Below, piece after piece: positions 17,448-26,335 of a stretch of DNA of 64,000 nt. The DNA is taken from NCBI RefSeq assembly GCF_001864895.1, contig NZ_MJGO01000012.1, positions 172,746 to 236,745 on the forward strand, written 5' to 3'. This DNA comes from Curtobacterium sp. MCBA15_009 (GTDB lineage Bacteria; Actinomycetota; Actinomycetes; Actinomycetales; Microbacteriaceae). The notes below the pieces were generated by a model. That model was not told the DNA's origin. It made no database searches and worked only from the letters and a program-made list of their open reading frames with translations. The number at the start of each line of letters is the position of its first letter. The stretch's first letter is position 1. The position numbers were made by a program, and so were the translations under genes.

Positions 17448-18224
17448 TCAGCCCTTCGGCGCCAGCGTGCCCCGGGCGAGCTTGTGCTGCGCGGACTGGG
17501 CGACCGGCCGGATCGTGACCAGGTCGAGGTTGACGTGCGCCGGCAGTTCCACCGCGTGCACGATCGCCTCGGCGACGTCCTCGGCCACGAGCGGACCCGG
17601 CACGTCGTCGTAGACCGCAGCGGCCTTCTCGGCGTCGCCGCGGAAGCGGGTGAGCGCGAACTCGTCGGTCTTCACCAGGCCGGGGGCGACCTCGACCACG
17701 CGGATCGGTTCGCCGTTCAGCTCGAGCCGGAGCGCGCCGACGAGGGCGTGCTCGGCGAACTTCGCCGCGTTGTAGCCGCCGCCGTTCTCGTACGCCACGA
17801 AGCCCGCGGTGCTCGTCACGGTGACGATGTCCGCACCCCCGCCGGCGCGCGCCCGCTCCCGCAGGTGCGGCAGCAGCGCTGCGACGACGCGCTTCGTGCC
17901 GATCACGTTGACCTCGAACATGGCGCGCCAGTCCTCGACGTCGGACTCCTCGACCGACGCGGACCCGAACGCACCGCCGGCGTTGTTGACGAGCACGTCC
18001 GCTCCCCCGAGCTCCCCGACGCGGGCGGCGAGCGCCTCGACGTCGGACGCGCTCGTGATGTCGGCGACCAGGACGTCGGCACCGGTGGACGCGGCGAGCG
18101 CCTCGAGCTTCTCGGCGCGGCGGGCGACCGCGAGGACGTCCCACCCCCGCGACCGGAACAGCCGGACGGTGGCCGCCCCGATGCCCGAGCTCGCTCCGGT
18201 GACGACTGCGCGTCGTGCTGCCAT
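17448..18224 (-). CDS. Short-chain dehydrogenase/reductase (classical SDR)
   Basis: This 258-residue NAD(P)-dependent oxidoreductase has cofactor motif TGASSGIG (9-16), NNAG (80-83), catalytic Ser138 and Tyr151/Lys155 in YNAAK. Arg residues after the first strand (RRAEK) suggest NADP preference. AGGAGG precedes the ATG at a good distance. It resembles YdfG/serine 3-dehydrogenase-like SDRs, but the substrate is unknown. Confidence 0.9.
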   Translation of the reverse strand: MAARRAVVTGASSGIGAATVRLFRSRGWDVLAVARRAEKLEALAASTGADVLVADITSASDVEALAARVGELGGADVLVNNAGGAFGSASVEESDVEDWRAMFEVNVIGTKRVVAALLPHLRERARAGGGADIVTVTSTAGFVAYENGGGYNAAKFAEHALVGALRLELNGEPIRVVEVAPGLVKTDEFALTRFRGDAEKAAAVYDDVPGPLVAEDVAEAIVHAVELPAHVNLDLVTIRPVAQSAQHKLARGTLAPKG

Positions 18225-18363
18225 GTGATCTGCCTCCTGGGTGGGTGGACGTCCACCGTACCGAGCAGCACCACGGGCACCACACCGACCCGGCCCACCC
18301 GAGCGACACGACCCGCGTCCGCACCCGGACCGGGAAGGTCACGGTCCGGTAACGTGACCCGGG

Positions 18364-19452
18364 ATGACGACGGACGCCGCTCCCCCCGCTCCCTCGGCCC
18401 CGGCGACGAAGCTCGAACCCGGCCGGGCACCGCGCCGTATCCCGATGTGGGACACCGCGCGGTTCGTCGCGGTCACGCTCGTGGTCATCGGCCACGCGAT
18501 CCAGCGGCAGACGCCGGCGAGCGAACACGCCCTGGCGCTGTACACGTTCATCTACGCGTTCCACATGCCCGCGTTCGGCGTGATCAGCGGGTACTTCTCG
18601 TCGGCGGACACCCCGACCGCCAAGCGGATGCGCCGGACGATCACCGACATCGTCGTGCCGTACATCATCATGCAGACGATCTGGACCGTGGTGCAGGGCA
18701 TCGTCGAGGGCGGGAAGGACTTCAACCCGACGAAGCCGACCTGGACCCTGTGGTTCCTGTTGGCCCTGGGGATCTTCAAGCTGATCCTGCCGTACCTGGC
18801 GCAGCTGCGGTGGCCGCTGTTCTGGGCGGTCGTGTTCAGCATCGGTGTCGGCTACTTCGACAACGTCGACTCCACGCTGTCGCTGTCCCGCGCGATCAGC
18901 CTGCTGCCGTTCTTCCTGCTCGGCTGGCAGGTCAAGCAGTGGGGCGTGTTCGACCGCTGGTACGAGGCACCGCGCCGCACCGTCGTGCGGGTGCGGATCG
19001 CCGCCGCGGCGGTCTTCGCGGCGTGGGCGGTGTCGTGTGCGATCTGGATCCCGCAGTTCAAGCAGTTCGACCTGCACCACTGGTTCTTCTACGACGACTC
19101 GTACTCGGGTCTCGGCGAGGACGCCTGGTGGGCGGGCGGCGTGCGCTTCGGCCTGATGCTGCTCGCGACGCTGCTCACCGCGTCGTTCCTGCTGCTCATC
19201 CCCAGGCGGACGGTGTGGATCACGCGTTTCGGCGCCGCCACGATGTACGTGTACCTGCTGCACACGTTCGTGCTCTACCCGATCCGCGAGTCCGGCGTGC
19301 TCGCCGGGGAGCACTCGGCCTGGCCCTACGTGCTCCTGATGGTCGTCATCGCCTGCGCGGTGACCCTGTTCCTCGCGCAGCCGTTCGTGCGGCGCGGCAT
19401 GCGCTGGCTGCTCGAGCCCCGGGTCGACTGGTTGTTCCGCCGCGACGCGTGA
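18364..19452 (+). CDS. Membrane acyltransferase (acyltransferase 3 family)
   Basis: This 362-residue multi-pass protein of the acyltransferase_3 family typically acetylates or acylates surface sugars. The N-terminal pattern 'RIPMWDTARFVAVTLVVIGHAIQ' contains the family's catalytic-type His. About ten hydrophobic helices follow, and 'FHMPAFGVISGYF' is also characteristic. TAACGT lies 8 nt before the ATG, so it is probably leaderless. No polysaccharide genes adjoin it, so the acceptor is unknown. Confidence 0.87.
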   Translation: MTTDAAPPAPSAPATKLEPGRAPRRIPMWDTARFVAVTLVVIGHAIQRQTPASEHALALYTFIYAFHMPAFGVISGYFSSADTPTAKRMRRTITDIVVPYIIMQTIWTVVQGIVEGGKDFNPTKPTWTLWFLLALGIFKLILPYLAQLRWPLFWAVVFSIGVGYFDNVDSTLSLSRAISLLPFFLLGWQVKQWGVFDRWYEAPRRTVVRVRIAAAAVFAAWAVSCAIWIPQFKQFDLHHWFFYDDSYSGLGEDAWWAGGVRFGLMLLATLLTASFLLLIPRRTVWITRFGAATMYVYLLHTFVLYPIRESGVLAGEHSAWPYVLLMVVIACAVTLFLAQPFVRRGMRWLLEPRVDWLFRRDA

Positions 19453-19643
19453 CGTCCCCGCGCGAGCAGCCGTCCCGCCGCGCTCCCGGACCGGTCCCCG
19501 TGGTCGCCGCCGTCAGCCGCAGGCACCGTCCTGGCCCGGCCTGGAGGCACGGGTCACCCCCGGTGCGCGCGTTACGTCGCGAGGCGGTCGCGCTGGTACC
19601 GGCGCGACCACCTGCGTACCGTGGCCTCCGTCGCAGCGCCGCA

Positions 19644-19667
19644 CCGTGCCTCCCGGCCGGACGCACC
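19644..19667 (+). promoter_or_regulatory. Motif shared by the metY and metX leaders
   Basis: CCGTGCCTCCCGG followed after 2 nt by GGACGCACC lies 43 bp upstream of metY. The same two words occur directly before metX. The first is also one arm of the intergenic palindrome family, so this may be a repeat remnant rather than a regulator site. Confidence 0.4.
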
Positions 19668-19709
19668 GCGACCCGAACCCCACCACCCGCACCGGACAGG
19701 AGCACCGAG

Positions 19710-21041
19710 ATGACCGAGCACGACGCCGAGCAGTGGCGGTTCGAGACCACGCAGGTGCACGCGGGTGCGCAGCCCGACCCGACCACGGGGGCCCGGGCGA
19801 CGCCGATCTACAAGACGACGTCGTACGTGTTCGCGAACTCGGACGAGGCCCGCGACCTGTTCGCGTTGGCGAAGCCGGGCAACATCTACTCCCGGATCAT
19901 GAACCCGACGAACGACGTCGTCGAGCAGCGCATCGCCGCGCTCGAGGGCGGGTCCGGCGCCCTGCTCGTGTCGAGCGGCCAGGCGGCCGAGACGTACGCG
20001 GTGCTCAACATCGCGGGCGCCGGTGACCACATCGTGTCGTCGTCGTCGATCTACGGCGGCACGTACAACCTGTTCAAGTACACGCTCGCGAAGCTCGGCA
20101 TCGAGACGACCTTCGTCGAGGACCAGGACGACCTCGAGGAGTGGCGGCGCGCCGTCCGCCCGAACACGAAGCTGTTCTTCGCCGAGACCATCGGCAACCC
20201 GCGCATCAACGTGCTCGACATCACGGGCGTCAGCGACGTCGCCCACGAGTCCGGCGTGCCGCTCATCGTCGACAACACGATCGCGACGCCGTACCTCATC
20301 CGCCCGTTCGAGCACGGGGCCGACGTCGTCGTGCACTCCGCGACGAAGTTCCTGGGCGGCCACGGCACCGTCATCGGCGGGATCATCGTCGACAGCGGCC
20401 GGTTCCCCTGGTCGCAGCACGCGGACCGGTTCCCGGAGTTCAACACGCCCGACCCGTCGTACCACGGCGCGGTCTTCGCCGAGGCGGTCGGCAACGAGCT
20501 CGCCTACATCGTGAAGGCCCGCGTGCAGCTGCTCCGCGACCTCGGCGCCTCGAACTCGGCGGACACCGCGTTCGCGCTGCTGCAGGGCATCGAGACGCTG
20601 TCCCTCCGCATCGAGCGGCACGTGTCGAACGCGCAGGAGGTCGCCGAGTGGCTCGACCAGCACCCCGACGTCGCCACGGTCGCCTACGCCGGGCTGCCGA
20701 CGTCGCCCTGGTACGCCGCCGCGAACCGCTACGCGCCGAAGGGCGTCGGTGCGGTGCTGTCGTTCGAGCTGAAGGGCGGCGTGCCCGCCGGAAAGGCGTT
20801 CGTGGACAACCTGCGCCTGTTCTCGCACCTGGCGAACATCGGTGACGTGCGCTCGCTCGTCATCCACCCGGCGTCGACCACGCACTCGCAGCTCACGCCC
20901 GAGCAGCAGCTGACGACGGGTGTGACGCCGGGCCTGGTGCGCCTGTCGGTCGGCATCGAGAACGTCGAGGACCTGAAGGCGGACCTCGAGGCGGGGCTCG
21001 CCGCGGCACGCGCGGTCGCGCAGCAGGGGCAGCGGGCGTAG
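19710..21041 (+). CDS. metY: O-acetylhomoserine sulfhydrylase (homocysteine synthase)
   Basis: This 443-residue PLP enzyme of the Cys/Met metabolism family converts O-acetylhomoserine and sulfide to homocysteine. Lys213 in HSATKFLGGHG is the PLP Schiff-base residue. Length and the C-terminal 'RSLVIHPASTTHSQLTPEQQ' are characteristic of MetY rather than of cystathionine synthases. AGGAG precedes the ATG. metX, which makes its substrate, follows 270 bp downstream on the same strand. Confidence 0.93.
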   Translation: MTEHDAEQWRFETTQVHAGAQPDPTTGARATPIYKTTSYVFANSDEARDLFALAKPGNIYSRIMNPTNDVVEQRIAALEGGSGALLVSSGQAAETYAVLNIAGAGDHIVSSSSIYGGTYNLFKYTLAKLGIETTFVEDQDDLEEWRRAVRPNTKLFFAETIGNPRINVLDITGVSDVAHESGVPLIVDNTIATPYLIRPFEHGADVVVHSATKFLGGHGTVIGGIIVDSGRFPWSQHADRFPEFNTPDPSYHGAVFAEAVGNELAYIVKARVQLLRDLGASNSADTAFALLQGIETLSLRIERHVSNAQEVAEWLDQHPDVATVAYAGLPTSPWYAAANRYAPKGVGAVLSFELKGGVPAGKAFVDNLRLFSHLANIGDVRSLVIHPASTTHSQLTPEQQLTTGVTPGLVRLSVGIENVEDLKADLEAGLAAARAVAQQGQRA

Positions 21042-21070
21042 CGCTCGCCCCCCCCGGGCATCGACTCGGA

Positions 21071-21108
21071 ACGACAAGGTCGACGTCGCACGACGTCGAC
21101 CTTGTCGT
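21071..21108. terminator. Perfect 18-bp-arm palindrome after metY
   Basis: Arms ACGACAAGGTCGACGTCG and its complement are separated by only CA, 29 bp after the metY stop. It has no U-tract. It resembles the palindrome in the 82-bp array at 5170 (shared GTCG-N2-CGAC core). It could act as a terminator or RNA-stabilising hairpin. Confidence 0.6.
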
Positions 21109-21143
21109 CTACCCGCCCGTGCGACGGTTGCCGACGGGGCGGT

Positions 21144-21183
21144 GCGACTTCCTGGATGTCGTACGACGTCGACGATGTCGCAC
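21144..21183. repeat. Imperfect palindrome with GTCGTACGAC core
   Basis: Outer arms TGCGAC/GTCGCA enclose the core GTCGTACGAC. It is related in core sequence to the palindromes at 5252 and 5334. It lies in the metY-metX gap. Confidence 0.55.
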
Positions 21184-21282
21184 CCACCCACACACCGACC
21201 CACAGACACCCGAGCAGCACAACGCGAGCGCGGCCGCGGACCCGACCACAGGACGGGCGCGACGTAACACGGCGGCGGCGAG

Positions 21283-21310
21283 CCGTGCCTCCCGGCAGAC
21301 TGGACGCACC
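21283..21310 (+). promoter_or_regulatory. Motif shared by the metY and metX leaders
   Basis: CCGTGCCTCCCGG, a 6-nt spacer and GGACGCACC end exactly at the metX ATG. See the matching site upstream of metY. Confidence 0.4.
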
Positions 21311-22513
21311 ATGGACTGGCAGACGACCCCCGAGGACTCCGTGCCGTCCACCCTGGTGCCCGGCTCCGAACTCGGCACCCTCGGCGGGCCGCCCGTGACC
21401 GGGGCCTGGCGGCCGGGCGACCACCCCGGCGAGCGGGCGTTCGAACCGCTCGGCGAGCAGTGGGTTCGTGGCGGACGGTTGCCGTCCGTCCGCGTGGCCT
21501 ACGAGTCGTGGGGCACCCTCAACGCTGCGCGCGACAACGCCGTGCTCCTGTTCCACGCGATGACGGGCGACTCGCACGTCACCGGCGAGGCCGGCCCCGG
21601 GCACCGCACCGCCGGCTGGTGGGGCGACGTCGTCGGGCCGGGGCGCGCGATCGACACCGACCGGTGGTTCGTGCTCGTGCCGAACATGCTCGGGGGCTGC
21701 CAGGGCACGACGGGGCCGTCCTCGGTGTCGCCGTCCGGGGCGGAGTGGGGCTCGCGCTTCCCCTTCGTCACGATCCGCGACCAGGTCGCCGTGCAGGTGC
21801 AGCTCGCCGACCGGCTCGGCATCGACGTGTTCGCGGCGGTCGTCGGCGGGTCGATGGGCGGCATGCACGCCCTCGAGCTCGCGGCGACCCACCCGGAGCG
21901 CGTCGAGCGGCTGGCGGTCCTCGCCACCACGGCGCAGACCACCGCGGACCAGATCGCGGCGAACTCGCTGCAGCGTGCGGCCATCCAGATGGACCCGGGC
22001 TTCGCCGGCGGGGACTACTACGAGGCGCACGCCGGCGAAGGCCCGCACCGCGGGCTGGCGCTGGCCCGTCGGATGGCGCTCATGACCTACCGGGCACCGG
22101 ACGAGCTGAACGGCCGGTTCGCGCGGTCCTGGCAGAGCGACGTCTCCCCGCTCGGCGACGACGGCCGGTTCTCGGTGGAGAGCTACCTCGACTTCCACGG
22201 CAACAAGTTCACCCGCCGCTTCGACGCGTCGAGCTACGTGACCCTGACGCAGGCGATGGACTCGCACGACGTCGGGGCCGGCCGCGGTGGCGTGTCGGCG
22301 GCGCTCGGGCGGATCACCGCTCGGACGCTCGTGCTCGGGGTCTCGAGCGACCGGCTGTTCCCCCTCGAGGACCAGCACCGGATCGCCGCCGGGGTGCCCG
22401 ACACGCTCGACGGGGACGACGCCGCGGTCATCGAGAGCGAGTACGGGCACGACGGGTTCCTCATCGAGCACGAGCAGGTCGGGGACCACCTGCGTCGGCT
22501 GTTCGACAGCTGA
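21311..22513 (+). CDS. metX: Homoserine O-acetyltransferase
   Basis: This 400-residue alpha/beta-hydrolase-fold enzyme activates homoserine with acetyl-CoA for methionine synthesis. The nucleophile elbow is GGSMGG with Ser181. Asp347 (SSDRLFP) and His380 (YGHDGFL) complete the triad. The oxyanion region 'NMLGGCQGTTGPSS' is typical. The ATG directly follows the shared met motif, without a clear Shine-Dalgarno sequence. Together with metY it gives direct sulfhydrylation. Confidence 0.94.
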   Translation: MDWQTTPEDSVPSTLVPGSELGTLGGPPVTGAWRPGDHPGERAFEPLGEQWVRGGRLPSVRVAYESWGTLNAARDNAVLLFHAMTGDSHVTGEAGPGHRTAGWWGDVVGPGRAIDTDRWFVLVPNMLGGCQGTTGPSSVSPSGAEWGSRFPFVTIRDQVAVQVQLADRLGIDVFAAVVGGSMGGMHALELAATHPERVERLAVLATTAQTTADQIAANSLQRAAIQMDPGFAGGDYYEAHAGEGPHRGLALARRMALMTYRAPDELNGRFARSWQSDVSPLGDDGRFSVESYLDFHGNKFTRRFDASSYVTLTQAMDSHDVGAGRGGVSAALGRITARTLVLGVSSDRLFPLEDQHRIAAGVPDTLDGDDAAVIESEYGHDGFLIEHEQVGDHLRRLFDS

Positions 22514-22692
22514 CGTCCGGGGCTCGCGTGGGGCGGTCAAGTGACGCGCCGTAACGATCCGGCAGCCATCCGACACGACCGGGCGCGCCGAACACCCCCC
22601 AACGGGTGCCTCCCGTGGAATGATGGCGGAGAGCTCGGCTGACCGACGCTCGCTTTCCCTGCCACACCAGAACGTCACCAACCAGGACACCG

Positions 22693-23847
22693 ATGGAACT
22701 CATCGCACAGGAACGCGACCGTTTGCTACGGTCGACGACCCGTGTCGTGGGCATCGTCTGCGCGCTCGTGAGCATCGTCGGCGTCGCCTCGGCACTCGCG
22801 GTCCCCCCGCTGCCGTTCGTCGTCGCGCTCCTGTGCATCGCCGCGATGGTCGCCGCCCTCGTCGTCTTCGGTCGCAGCGGCAGCGAGTGGTGGACCGCCG
22901 CCGCACTGCTCGCGGGGCTCGCCGCGATGACGGTGCTGTTCACCGGCGTCGACGCGGACACCCGACCGATCATCGCCAGCGCCCTCGTGCCGCTCGCCGG
23001 CGGGATGGCCGCACCGCTCATGGCGCAGCGCGGCAAGCCCGTCGGGCTCGGCATCACCGTCGCCGCCGGGGCCGGTGTCGTCGCCCTCATGGTCTGGGCG
23101 ACGGGCGACCCGCTGTCGACGCCGGTCGGCGTCGCCGTCCTGGTCTGGATCCTCATCGCGGTGGTCGCCGTCTGGATCGCCCGGAGCATCCCCCGGGTGG
23201 CCCGCCGCATCTACAGCATCGGCAACGCTCACCGCGCCGAGCGACAGGCGAGCGAGACCGAGGCGCAGCGTCGCCAGGGTGCCCGCCTGCTGCACGACAC
23301 CGTGCTGGCGACCCTGACCCTCCTCGCGCACTCCGGCGTCGGCGTCTCGGAGCAGGCCATGCGCGAGCAGGCCGCCGAGGACGCCCGGCTCCTGCGCCAC
23401 CTGCGACTCGGCGCGACCCCGCAGCCGTCGCAGTCCGGCGACTACTCGCTCACACGCGAGGAAGAGTCGCCCCTCGGGCAGACCCTCGAGTCGGTCAAGC
23501 AGCGCTTCGGCCGGATGGGCCTCGAGGTGAGCTGGCACGGCACCGGCCAGGTGCTCCTGCCGTCGAACGTCCTCGACGCCTTCCTGCTGGCCCTCGGCGA
23601 GTGCCTCGAGAACGTCCGTCGGCACGCCGGCGTCGGCGAGGCGCACGTCACGATCGTGCACGACAACGAGATGGTGCGCGCCATGGTGACCGACTCCGGC
23701 GTCGGGTTCGACCTCACCCACGTCAGCGCGGAACGCCTCGGCTTCAAGGAGAGCGTCGTGAGCCGCTTGCGCGAGGTCGGCGGGGACGCCAAGCTCTTCT
23801 CGGCGCCGGGTTCCGGCACCACCGTCGTCCTGGAGGCACCGCGATGA
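22693..23847 (+). CDS. Sensor histidine kinase (NarL/HisKA_3 type)
   Basis: This 384-residue membrane kinase has several N-terminal helices (about residues 15-165) forming a membrane sensor without a large outside domain. The phosphoacceptor motif is RLLHDTVLATLTLL with His201. The HATPase_c domain has the N-box ENVRRHA (306-312) and G1 box DSGVGF (334-339). AGGA lies upstream of the ATG. The stop overlaps the ATG of the next gene (ATGA). With the response regulator at 25249 it forms a two-component system of unknown stimulus. Confidence 0.9.
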   Translation: MELIAQERDRLLRSTTRVVGIVCALVSIVGVASALAVPPLPFVVALLCIAAMVAALVVFGRSGSEWWTAAALLAGLAAMTVLFTGVDADTRPIIASALVPLAGGMAAPLMAQRGKPVGLGITVAAGAGVVALMVWATGDPLSTPVGVAVLVWILIAVVAVWIARSIPRVARRIYSIGNAHRAERQASETEAQRRQGARLLHDTVLATLTLLAHSGVGVSEQAMREQAAEDARLLRHLRLGATPQPSQSGDYSLTREEESPLGQTLESVKQRFGRMGLEVSWHGTGQVLLPSNVLDAFLLALGECLENVRRHAGVGEAHVTIVHDNEMVRAMVTDSGVGFDLTHVSAERLGFKESVVSRLREVGGDAKLFSAPGSGTTVVLEAPR

Positions 23848-25166
23848 CCCGGGTCCCCGAGGACACCATCGGCCGCGGCCTGCCCGGCGAGATCACGTCG
23901 TCCGCGCCGCGCACCCGCCGTGAGGCCCGCGAACGCACCCGTTCGAGCGAGCGCCGGCAGGCCCGTGGCCTCCCGTCGACGTCCACCGGCGCACGGTCGC
24001 TCCGCCAGGCTGCGAAGCCCGGCGCCTCGCTCGGTGCTGGCTACCTCGGCCTCGGCGCCGCGATCCTCACCGCCATCGAGGCGGTCGCCGGCATCGCGTT
24101 CTTCCTGGCGCGCTGGCCGGACGCGGCCAACCCGTGGCTGACGACCGCCGCGTGGGGGCTCTACGTCCTGGCGGCCGTCGGGGTGGGGCTCAGCGTCCTG
24201 ACCTACGGCGAACGGCTCACCGGACCGGCCTTCGCGCTCATCTGCGTGGTCCTGGCCGGTGTGGTGACCCTCGACTTCGCCGCCGTGTGGGCCGAACACG
24301 ACATCGCGGCCACCGCTTCGGCCTCGGTCGCCGCGGGGTTCGCGCTGCTGCCCATCACGACACTGCGGCCCGCCCGCGAGGTCGCTGCGGCCATCGCCGT
24401 CCTCGGCGTCGCGTTCGTCGTCATGGCGGCGCTGTCGACGCCCATCACGCCCGAGACCCTGCCCGGGATCGTGACGCTCCTGGCGCTCGTGGTCGCGCCG
24501 CCGGCGATCTCCCTGCACGTGGTGCACCGCTTCCGCCAGTTCGTGCAGCGCGAACTCGACCGCGTGCTCGTGCAGAGCAACGTGCAGGCGCCGCAGTTCG
24601 CCGTCGGCATGCTCGCCTCGGACGAGCTCGCCCGCCTCGACCTGGCCGCCGAGAAGCTCCTCGACGCCGTCGCGAACGGCACCGACCCGCTGCCGCTGTC
24701 CGACGCCTCGAGCTCCGTCGCCGCCTCGCTCGCCACCGAGCTCCGCCTGCACCTCATCGAGGGCCGCCGCGAGACCTGGCTCTACCACGCCATCACCGAG
24801 TCCGACCACCTCGGCCGCTCGGTGAGCGTCGCCGACCCGGCAGCCCTCGCCGGGCACCTGTCCCCCGCGCAGCGCGACGGTCTGCTGCAGGCGATCTGGC
24901 AGATGGTGGGCGACGGCCGGACCGCGCAGCCCGGCATGCCCGTCGTCTCGGTCACGCTCGGCCCCGTCGGCTCCGACGGCCACCCGGTCAGCGACGAGAC
25001 GATGGACGTGCCCGTCGTGATCGACTCGCGCGGCGTGCAGCGCCGTCGCCTCGGCCCGACCGCCTGGAGCGCCCTGGAACGCATCGGCCCGTACACCGCG
25101 ACGGTCCGCGAGAGCGTGCTGCACATCGTCGTGCACTGCGTCGTCAGCCGACATCCGTCCATGTAG
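23844..25166 (+). CDS. Membrane protein coupled to the kinase, possibly a degenerate histidine kinase
   Basis: This 440-residue protein begins with an Arg-rich cytoplasmic stretch (1-60), then about six membrane helices, then a soluble C-terminal region of about 220 residues. That region is arranged like a NarL-type kinase core ('ASLATELRLHLIEGRRETWLY', later 'LSPAQRDGLLQAIWQMV') but has no phosphoacceptor His motif and no N- or G-box. I infer a catalytically dead kinase-like partner. Position between kinase and regulator, with ATGA coupling, supports a role in the same signalling unit. Confidence 0.75.
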   Translation: MTRVPEDTIGRGLPGEITSSAPRTRREARERTRSSERRQARGLPSTSTGARSLRQAAKPGASLGAGYLGLGAAILTAIEAVAGIAFFLARWPDAANPWLTTAAWGLYVLAAVGVGLSVLTYGERLTGPAFALICVVLAGVVTLDFAAVWAEHDIAATASASVAAGFALLPITTLRPAREVAAAIAVLGVAFVVMAALSTPITPETLPGIVTLLALVVAPPAISLHVVHRFRQFVQRELDRVLVQSNVQAPQFAVGMLASDELARLDLAAEKLLDAVANGTDPLPLSDASSSVAASLATELRLHLIEGRRETWLYHAITESDHLGRSVSVADPAALAGHLSPAQRDGLLQAIWQMVGDGRTAQPGMPVVSVTLGPVGSDGHPVSDETMDVPVVIDSRGVQRRRLGPTAWSALERIGPYTATVRESVLHIVVHCVVSRHPSM

Positions 25167-25248
25167 CGGACACCCGTCCGACCTGCCCGTGCCCGGTACG
25201 CGCTCCTCCTAGGATCGACTCGTACAGCCCCCGAGAAAGGACGCCAGC

Positions 25249-25920
25249 ATGGCGACTCCAGAGGAACCCATCCGACTCGCACTCGTCGACGACCACAGGA
25301 TGCTCCTCGGGGCCCTCACCGAGTGGATCCGCAGCGCAGCCGACGACATCACCCTGGTCGCCGCGGTCACCACCTGGCCGGAGCTGCTCACCAGCCCGGC
25401 GTTCCCGGTGGACGTGGTGCTGCTCGACCTGGACCTCAAGGACTCCATCCCGGTGTCGCTGAAGATCTCGACGCTCAAGACCGCCGGCGTGAAGACCGTC
25501 GTGATGAGCACCTACTCCGAGCCGAACGTCGTGCGCGAGGCCCTGGCCTCCGGCGCACTCGGCTACCTGGTGAAGAGCGAGGACGCCGACATGATCGTCG
25601 AGGCGATCCGCTCGGCCCAGCGCGGCGAGCAGTACGTCTCCGCCGAGCTCGACCTGGCGATCAACAGCGGCGACGTCGGCGGCGTACCGAAGCTCAGCGC
25701 ACAGGAGCGTCGCGTCATGGCCCTCTACGGCGGCGGCGAACCGGTGAAGAGCGTCGCGTACCAGCTCGGCATCTCGGAGGAGACCGCCAAGAGCTACCTC
25801 AAGCGCATCCGCGAGAAGTACCGTGTCGCCGGCTTCGACGTCGGCACGAAGGTCGCGCTGCGGAAGCGCGCCATCACCGACGGCATCATCGTGCAGGACG
25901 GCAGCCCGCTGGGGCTGTAG
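25249..25920 (+). CDS. Response regulator, LuxR/NarL family
   Basis: This 223-residue regulator has an N-terminal receiver domain with acidic pocket DD (14-15), phosphoacceptor Asp60 in VVLLDLDL and conserved Lys109. The C-terminal LuxR-type helix-turn-helix (about 155-212) contains 'VKSVAYQLGISEETAKSYLK'. AAAGGA precedes the ATG. It is the expected output partner of the kinase at 22693. Confidence 0.92.
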   Translation: MATPEEPIRLALVDDHRMLLGALTEWIRSAADDITLVAAVTTWPELLTSPAFPVDVVLLDLDLKDSIPVSLKISTLKTAGVKTVVMSTYSEPNVVREALASGALGYLVKSEDADMIVEAIRSAQRGEQYVSAELDLAINSGDVGGVPKLSAQERRVMALYGGGEPVKSVAYQLGISEETAKSYLKRIREKYRVAGFDVGTKVALRKRAITDGIIVQDGSPLGL

Positions 25921-25955
25921 GGGCGCGAGGCGCGGCGCGCTCGGCGCGGCGTTCG

Positions 25956-26335
25956 CTTCGTGAGCAGAAGAGGTCGGGTCCGGCATCCGGATTCGACCTT
26001 TTCTGCTCACCATGCGCAGCCTGCCGCACCACACGACCCACGGGAGGCACGAGGCGGCCCCGCCACGAGCCTCCCGCCCGTCAGACGCGACGCATGCACG
26101 CTTCGTGAGCAGGAAAGGTCAGGTCCGGCGTTCGAACCCGACCTCTTCTGCTCACCATGCGCGACCTGCGGCGCCACACGACGGACGGGAGGCAGGGGTC
26201 GGCCCCGCCCCGTGCCTCCCGCCCGTCAGACGCACCGTCCCCGCGCCGAGTGAGCACAAGACGTCGGGTCCCGCCCCCACACCCGACGTCTTCTGCTCAC
26301 TCGACGCAGCCGACCGCACCCGGCGAGGCGCCTCA
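25956..26335. repeat. 145-bp composite repeat of two alternating palindromes, about 2.4 copies
   Basis: Palindrome A (GTGAGCAGAA ... TTCTGCTCAC, about 50 bp) starts at 25960, 26105 and 26250, exactly 145 bp apart. Palindrome B (GGGAGGC family) lies between successive A elements at 26041-26076 and 26181-26226. The array fills the 412-bp gap between the convergent response regulator and MFS genes. I see no gene in it. Each palindrome could fold as a long hairpin. Confidence 0.9.

Noticed and set aside
19453..19709. SAM-type riboswitch before metY
   Set aside because: I could not recognise the conserved core of any SAM or SAH riboswitch. Only the shared CCGTGCCTCCCGG word stands out.
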